From Erwinia pyrifoliae DSM 12163 (lineage in GTDB: Bacteria > Pseudomonadota > Gammaproteobacteria > Enterobacterales > Enterobacteriaceae): 43,972 nt of DNA. Below the pieces are notes generated by a model. It was not told the DNA's origin and did not search any database. It saw nothing but the letters and a program-made list of their open reading frames with translations. Numbering within the stretch: the stretch's first letter is position 1; each line of letters begins with the position of its first letter. The position numbers were made by a program, and so were the translations under genes. The DNA lies in NCBI RefSeq assembly GCF_000026985.1, contig NC_017390.1, positions 1,294,873-1,338,844 of the forward strand, read 5' to 3'. Below are positions 37,089 through 43,972 of this stretch, one piece after another.

Positions 37089-37850
37089 TTAGCGATTCGA
37101 GGCCAGCAGTGGGCGATAACGATCCACCCACATTGCGGTGGCTCCGCACACCGCAACCGGCATGATGACAAGATTGAGTAGCGGGATCATGGTGAACAGG
37201 CTGACCAGCGCACCAAACTGCAGATTCATCGTTTTGTTCTGTCGCATGGCCGAACGCATCTGGCGAAAGTTCACTTTATGGTTATCAAAAGGATAATCAC
37301 AGTACTGGATGGCCATCATCCAGGCGCTAAACAGGAACCACAGCACCGGGGCAACGATCTGACCAAACCCCGGTAAAAAATAGAGCACCAGCAGCACCAG
37401 CGCGCGCGGAAGATAGTAAGCCAGCTTCTGCCACTCACGCTTGATAACGCGTGGCAGGTCCTTAATCAGTCCACTCCAGCCGTTGTCAGGCAGAGGGTTA
37501 CCGGTCAACCTTCCTTCCAACTGTTCGGCCAGTAGCCCACAAAAGGGGGCGGCAATCCAGTTGGCCACCGTGGAGAATAAATAGCTAAAGACCAGGATGA
37601 TTGACAGCACCAGCAGTGGCCACAGCAGATAGCTCAGCCATTGCAGCCAACCCGGAACCATCGCCATCAGTTCTGGTATCCATTGCCCGAGACGGTGGAA
37701 CAGCCAGATAAATGCACCCGCCATCAGAACAATATTGATAACCAGTGGCAGGATCACAAAACGGCGTATACCCGGCAGGCGAATCAGTTTCCAGCCGATG
37801 CTGAAATAGTGAACGCCGTTAGGCGAATGGTCAAAATTGTGATGTGGCAT
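37089..37850 (-). CDS. cysZ: CysZ, sulfate uptake membrane protein
   Basis: CysZ is an inner membrane protein mediating sulfate entry for cysteine synthesis. The ATG at 37850 has AAAGGAGA upstream and gives 253 residues, the E. coli length; 21 further codons upstream are open but unsupported. Conserved runs include [61 protein letters not shown] and [15 protein letters not shown]. Several hydrophobic segments. Divergent from zipA. Confidence 0.96.
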   Translation of the reverse strand: MPHHNFDHSPNGVHYFSIGWKLIRLPGIRRFVILPLVINIVLMAGAFIWLFHRLGQWIPELMAMVPGWLQWLSYLLWPLLVLSIILVFSYLFSTVANWIAAPFCGLLAEQLEGRLTGNPLPDNGWSGLIKDLPRVIKREWQKLAYYLPRALVLLVLYFLPGFGQIVAPVLWFLFSAWMMAIQYCDYPFDNHKVNFRQMRSAMRQNKTMNLQFGALVSLFTMIPLLNLVIMPVAVCGATAMWVDRYRPLLASNR

Positions 37851-38070
37851 GAACTGCTTTTCTCCTTTAAACGGGAAGGCGGTGGCTATCATACCCCAGC
37901 TTTTTCTGCTCAATACAGGTCGGGTGTGCGAAAAATCAGCAAATAAGCCGCCTTAAAGCGGGATATTTGTCAGAAAATACTGCACGGACTTGCACTTGTG
38001 TACTCTGGCAAATACAGTTAGAGGATAAAGTTTGCCGCGGTGGCAAGGTACTGGAACAACAGAGAATACA

Positions 38071-39000
38071 ATGATGCAGGATTTGCGTCTGATATTAATC
38101 GTTGTTGGCGCGATCGCCATTATAGCGCTTTTACTACATGGCCTGTGGACCAGTCGTAAAGAGCGTTCATCCGTTTTTCGCGATCGCCCGCACAAGCGTT
38201 TAAAACAGGACAGAAAAGAAGCTTTCGAAGATGACGAAGAAGGCGTGGGTGAAGTGCGTACGCGACGCCCCCCTCCTGAAACATCGGAACCTTCCCTGGG
38301 TGAAATTGATACCGGGGATGCGCCGCCGCGTCACAGTAAACCGCAGCCTGAGCCGGTATATCACCACCAGCCGCAGGATCGGGACGATGAGCCGTCTGCT
38401 GAGGATCCGCTGTTCGGTGCCGCACTAGCACAGAACCCTGCGGAGCCTGAAGTGATTCAGCCGGCTCTCCAGCCGGAAAAAGTTCGGCCGACCACCGCTC
38501 CGCCAGCCGATAAGGTTGAATCGGCTGTGGCAGCAGCGCCCGAGCACAGCCCGCAAGCACCGGCAGTAGACACGCGTCAAAAAGAGACCGTGCTGGTGCT
38601 ACACGTTTCGGCTCATGCTGGCGGTAGCCTCAGTGGTGAAGCACTGCTGCAAGGCGTTTTGCAGGCAGGATTCCAGTTTGGCGAGATGAATATCTTCCAC
38701 CGGCATCTTAACCCGGCAGGCAGCGGCCCGGTGCTGTTCAGCCTGGCGAACATGGTTAAGCCCGGTTCGTTCAATCCAGACAATATGTCGGAATTCTCTA
38801 CCCCGGGCGTGTCCATCTTTATGATGGTGCCTTCCTATGGTGATGCTCATCAAAACTTTAAGCTGATGCTGCAATCCGCTCAGCGGATCGCCGATGATGT
38901 TGGTGGCGTGGTGCTTGATGATGAGCGCCGCATGATGACGCCACAGAAGCTGGAAACGTACAAAGCGCGTATTCGCAACGTCATCGACGCTAACCACTAA
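38071..39000 (+). CDS. zipA: Cell division protein ZipA
   Basis: ZipA tethers FtsZ to the inner membrane at the division site. The start at 38071 gives [20 protein letters not shown], matching E. coli, with a single N-terminal span, a basic segment ([19 protein letters not shown]), an acidic and then Pro/Gln-rich unstructured linker (about 60-180) and the C-terminal FtsZ-binding domain (about 185-309: [36 protein letters not shown]). 309 residues. ligA follows after a terminator-like hairpin. Confidence 0.96.
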   Translation: MMQDLRLILIVVGAIAIIALLLHGLWTSRKERSSVFRDRPHKRLKQDRKEAFEDDEEGVGEVRTRRPPPETSEPSLGEIDTGDAPPRHSKPQPEPVYHHQPQDRDDEPSAEDPLFGAALAQNPAEPEVIQPALQPEKVRPTTAPPADKVESAVAAAPEHSPQAPAVDTRQKETVLVLHVSAHAGGSLSGEALLQGVLQAGFQFGEMNIFHRHLNPAGSGPVLFSLANMVKPGSFNPDNMSEFSTPGVSIFMMVPSYGDAHQNFKLMLQSAQRIADDVGGVVLDDERRMMTPQKLETYKARIRNVIDANH

Positions 39001-39014
39001 TTTGCCCCGGTTAA

Positions 39015-41298
<2,284 letters not shown>

Positions 41299-41372
41299 AA
41301 CCTGGTGTTTCAGCGATAAGCAGGCGTAACCCTCAATGACCGGCGCAGGCGTCATCCCTGCACCGCTTTGAT

Positions 41373-42398
41373 CTAGCTTGACTTCCCGGATCCGCTCACC
41401 GCCCGGTTGGCGGACTCCTGGCGTGCAACGGCCTGCTTCTCTCCGGCTTTTCTGTAGCGTTGCGCAAGCATTGAACAGACCATCAGCTGTACCTGGTGGA
41501 AGATCATCAGTGGCAGCACGATAATGCCCACTGCGGCGGATGGGAACAGGATATTGGCCATCGGCACGCCGTTGGCAAGGCTCTTTTTAGAACCGCAAAA
41601 CAGAATGGTGATTTCATCGGCACGGCTGAAGCCAAACAGGCGGGCGGCGGTCAGGTTAATCGCCAGCACCACAAACAGCAGGCCAAGGCTGCCGACGACA
41701 ATCCATACCAGCGTCACCACGCCTACCCGGTGCCAGATACCGTTTACCACCGCTTCGCTAAAGGCCGAATAGACCACCAGTAAAATCGAAGCCTGGTCAG
41801 TTTTGCCGATCAGGCTGCGGTTTTTCTCGACCCAGTTCGCGATCCAGCGGCGGGAAAGATGCCCGACAACGAACGGAACCAGCAGCTGCAGCATAATCTT
41901 ACCGATCTGTTCAAGGCTGCCGCCCGGAACGTTGCTGTGCACGTTCATCAGCAGGCTAACCAGCAACGGTGAGATAAACACCCCCAACAGGCTGGATGCC
42001 GATGCGCTGCACACCGCCGCCGCAACGTTGCCTCCGGCCAGCGAAGTCAAAGCTATTGACGACTGAACGGTAGCAGGGAGGATCGACAGATACATAAATC
42101 CGGTATAGATCTCGTGGCTCACCTGCAGAGGATGCCACCAGACAAAAATGGCTCCCAGCGCCGGAAACAGCACGAAGGTGCTGAACATCACCCACAGATG
42201 CAGACGCCAGTGGCCGCCACCGGCAATAATTTTTTCGCGTGACAGCTTGGCGCCGTGCATAAAGAACAGCAGCGCGATGGCGGCGGTGGTTAACCACTCG
42301 AAGAAATCAACAAAATGACCACGAGCGGGCAGGAACGATGCCAGCAGCACGGTGATAATCAGTTTTAACATCAGAGGATCGATACGAAAAATACCCAT
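41373..42398 (-). CDS. yfeH: YfeH, bile acid/sodium symporter family protein
   Basis: This 341-residue inner membrane protein has about ten spans and the family signatures FFMHGAKLSREKI, LPATVQSSIALTSLAGGN and FCGSKKSLANGVPMA. It belongs to the SBF/BASS superfamily (YfeH/RCH1 branch); the substrate is unknown. Divergently transcribed from the regulator yfeR, the E. coli arrangement. The C-terminal tail after RKAGEKQ is hydrophilic and low in complexity. Confidence 0.92.
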   Translation of the reverse strand: MGIFRIDPLMLKLIITVLLASFLPARGHFVDFFEWLTTAAIALLFFMHGAKLSREKIIAGGGHWRLHLWVMFSTFVLFPALGAIFVWWHPLQVSHEIYTGFMYLSILPATVQSSIALTSLAGGNVAAAVCSASASSLLGVFISPLLVSLLMNVHSNVPGGSLEQIGKIMLQLLVPFVVGHLSRRWIANWVEKNRSLIGKTDQASILLVVYSAFSEAVVNGIWHRVGVVTLVWIVVGSLGLLFVVLAINLTAARLFGFSRADEITILFCGSKKSLANGVPMANILFPSAAVGIIVLPLMIFHQVQLMVCSMLAQRYRKAGEKQAVARQESANRAVSGSGKSS

Positions 42399-42492
42399 TG
42401 TTTATGCCTGGTTAAACAGAGATGTTGCTATTGTGCGCTGGACGGTTTTATAAATAAAATTAATTTATTAAATTCATATATGAGAAAAACAG

Positions 42493-43413
42493 ATGAATTA
42501 CACCTTACGCCAGCTGCGCGTCTTCGTTGCTGTTGCCGGGCAGGGGAGTTTCAGCCAGGCGGGGCAATTAATTGGGCTTAGCCAGTCCGCAGTCAGCCAT
42601 AGCATTAAAGAGCTGGAGAATGAAATGGGTATTCGCCTGCTTGACCGCACCACCCGTGAAGTGTTGTTGACGGAAGCAGGAAAACAGCTCGCCAGCCGTC
42701 TTGAACGGATGCTGGAAGAGCTGAATACCACTCTTCTGGACGTGCGCAGCTACGGGCAGCAGCGCAGCGGCACGGTGCGCGTCGCCGCCAGCCAGACCAT
42801 CTCCGCGCATCTGATGCCACAGTGCCTGGCCAGCGGGCAGATACACTATCCTGAAATTAAAATCATGTTGCGCGACCGCCCGCAGCAGTGGGTGTTGCAG
42901 AGCATTCGTAATGCCGAGGTTGATTTCGGGATTGTGATAGGGCCGTTGCAGGCAGACGATTTACAGTGTGAAGCGATCCTTGAAGAACCTTTTTTACTGC
43001 TGTGTCGGCAGGATGATCCGCTGGCGCAGCGGCAAACGGTTTACTGGAACATGCTGAATCAACGTACGCTGGTATTACAGGATTACTCATCCGGTAGCCG
43101 GGTATTGATCGACGACGCGCTGCGTTTGCAGCAGGTGCAGGCAGATATCGCCCAAGAAATTGGCCATCCCGCCACGCTTTATCCCATGGTGGAAGCCGGA
43201 ATCGGCATCAGCATTCTGCCCGCACTGGCGTTGCCGTTACCGCAGGGCAGACCGCTGATGGTGAAACGTATCACGCCGGAAATTAACCGTACTATTATGC
43301 TGGTGAGACGTAAAAATCGCTCATTGACGCCAGCCGCAGAGGCAATCTGGCAGGAAGTGCGCCAGCAGGCTGAAGTGCTGACAAGGCAACGTGCCAGCAC
43401 CTCGCCGTTTTAG
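42493..43413 (+). CDS. yfeR: YfeR, LysR-type transcriptional regulator
   Basis: 306 residues. N-terminal winged helix (about 1-60: [35 protein letters not shown]) and the C-terminal substrate-binding domain with [14 protein letters not shown]. It is close to E. coli YfeR along its length ([36 protein letters not shown]). Divergent from yfeH across 94 nt, a typical LysR regulator/target pair; the AT-rich gap is the likely operator. Its stop codon overlaps that of the convergent FlxA-like gene by 4 nt. Confidence 0.94.
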   Translation: MNYTLRQLRVFVAVAGQGSFSQAGQLIGLSQSAVSHSIKELENEMGIRLLDRTTREVLLTEAGKQLASRLERMLEELNTTLLDVRSYGQQRSGTVRVAASQTISAHLMPQCLASGQIHYPEIKIMLRDRPQQWVLQSIRNAEVDFGIVIGPLQADDLQCEAILEEPFLLLCRQDDPLAQRQTVYWNMLNQRTLVLQDYSSGSRVLIDDALRLQQVQADIAQEIGHPATLYPMVEAGIGISILPALALPLPQGRPLMVKRITPEINRTIMLVRRKNRSLTPAAEAIWQEVRQQAEVLTRQRASTSPF

Positions 43414-43745
43414 ATATAGGCGTTTAATGTATTTTTTTGCGTCGGGCGATTGACGCCATCGGCTACTTTGCTGCTACCGCTGTCTGCCGCTTTGCTTTCC
43501 TGCAGTTGCTCGTCGACCTGCTGCTGCTGGATCTGTGCCAGCTGAGCTTCCAGCATGGCTATCTGGTTTTCTATCATCTGCTGCTGTTTTACTTTCTGAT
43601 CGTCTTTCAGGGACGTCTCATCGCTAAGGCTTTTCAGCTGCTCCTGCAGTTTGACGATCTGCTTATTGATACTGGCGGTTTGCGAAACTGAACTGCTTCC
43701 GCCCGAGCTGACGGATACGCGGGCACTGCCATTAATTGTTGTCAT
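43410..43745 (-). CDS. FlxA-like coiled-coil protein
   Basis: 111 residues from the ATG at 43745, which has GGAG about 7 nt upstream; an ATG four codons earlier overlaps that site. After a Ser/Gly-rich N terminus ([15 protein letters not shown]) comes a coiled coil (about 25-85: [36 protein letters not shown]) that aligns with E. coli FlxA, including the spacing of the two helices and the final NTLNAYI resembling FlxA's C terminus. FlxA is sigma-28 dependent in E. coli, but no flagellar gene lies here. Role unknown. Tail-to-tail overlap with yfeR. Confidence 0.82.
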   Translation of the reverse strand: MTTINGSARVSVSSGGSSSVSQTASINKQIVKLQEQLKSLSDETSLKDDQKVKQQQMIENQIAMLEAQLAQIQQQQVDEQLQESKAADSGSSKVADGVNRPTQKNTLNAYI

Positions 43746-43881
43746 GTTTGTCTCCATTGCTATTAACCGTATGGGTTATCGGTGGGAAACGCTGCAGACT
43801 TGAGGTGGAAAATCGTAAAATAAGTGATAAGAAAATGAAAGGTAGGGGTTATGACGGGGTGTTGCCTCACAGCGCTCGACC

Positions 43882-43907
43882 CGAACCTGCTGCAGGTTCG
43901 AACCCCG
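43882..43907. repeat. Palindrome containing a tRNA T-arm-like sequence
   Basis: CGAACCTGC (43882-43890) and GCAGGTTCG (43892-43900) form a perfect 9 bp inverted repeat with one base between. The right arm continues as GCAGGTTCGAACCCCGC, which matches the tRNA-Lys T-arm (GCAGGTTCGAATCCTGC) at 15 of 17 positions, but on the plus strand, opposite to the tRNA fragment at the window end. Possibly a remnant of tRNA recombination, or a processing/termination structure. Confidence 0.4.
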
Positions 43908-43924
43908 CCCGAATCACGCATAGC

Positions 43925-43940
43925 AAAAAGGCGCCTTTCT
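43925..43940 (-). terminator. Remnant of the lysV terminator
   Basis: The 12 nt palindrome AAAGGC-GCCTTT (43928-43939) lies 5 nt beyond the tRNA-Lys 3' end and is followed, in minus-strand direction, by TTTTTGCTAT. E. coli lysV has a longer hairpin of the same arms with a loop; the loop seems to have been lost here, so the terminator may be weak. Confidence 0.5.
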
Positions 43941-43944
43941 ACAT

Positions 43945-43962
43945 TGGTGGGTCGTGCAGGAT
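43945..43962 (-). other. lysV: 18 nt 3' end of tRNA-Lys (partial tRNA or attachment site)
   Basis: The reverse complement reads ATCCTGCACGACCCACCA, identical to the last 18 nt of enterobacterial tRNA-Lys, including the CCA. The next bases (GACTTCGGCT on the plus strand) do not continue the tRNA, whose T-loop and T-stem should follow. Position after yfeR is that of lysV in the valU-lysV operon. The fragment fits the distal att site of an element integrated in lysV, with the element lying beyond the right edge. Confidence 0.6.
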
Positions 43963-43972
43963 GACTTCGGCT

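Noticed and set aside
43861..43972. An intact tRNA gene at the right edge
   Set aside because: Only 18 nt of tRNA-Lys 3' end are present and the following 10 nt do not continue the T-arm, so no complete tRNA can be called.

Overview
The window is a chromosomal segment of an enterobacterium, most likely Erwinia or a close relative such as Pantoea. Nearly every core gene has a recognisable Escherichia coli orthologue, and the gene order follows the E. coli region from ypfN to the lysV/valU tRNA cluster. The proteins diverge from E. coli to the extent expected of Erwiniaceae, and E. coli landmarks such as the eut operon and aegA are absent. The species call is inference; the gene families and synteny are read from the sequence.

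Left part (1-10.2 kb): the 5' two thirds or so of a non-ribosomal peptide synthetase gene runs off the left edge. It is followed by the core genes ypfN, dapE and yffB. Between yffB and the conserved 19-residue gene ypfM lies an AT-rich accessory insert of about 3.7 kb. It carries a colicin Ia/Ib-type pore-forming bacteriocin, a 64-codon gene of unknown function with its own promoter and terminator, and at least one further candidate small ORF. No colicin immunity gene could be recognised.

Middle part (10.2-25.4 kb): acrD lies behind a narQ-narP two-component pair in which NarQ has lost its whole membrane sensor half. Next come a BhsA/McbA-type small periplasmic protein, ansP, nudK, the talA-tktB pentose phosphate pair, amiA-hemF, ypeA, yfeZ and the sigma-E-type lipoprotein gene yfeY. 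Relative to E. coli, ansP and the bhsA-like gene sit where aegA would be, and the eut operon is missing between hemF and talA.

Right part (25.4-44 kb): the sulfate/thiosulfate uptake operon cysP-cysT-cysW-cysA-cysM is followed by an OmpR/CpxR-type response regulator and its sensor kinase. These occupy the pdxK/yfeK position of E. coli. Then come the PTS genes ptsH-ptsI-crr, cysK, cysZ, zipA, ligA, ypeB, yfeH, yfeR and a FlxA-like coiled-coil protein. The window ends in a terminator remnant and exactly 18 nt of the 3' end of tRNA-Lys on the minus strand, after which similarity to the tRNA stops. That is the signature of the distal attachment site of an element inserted in lysV. Functionally the right half is a sulfur assimilation and cysteine synthesis block (sulfate import by CysPTWA and CysZ, cysteine synthases CysK and CysM) interleaved with PTS, division and replication genes.
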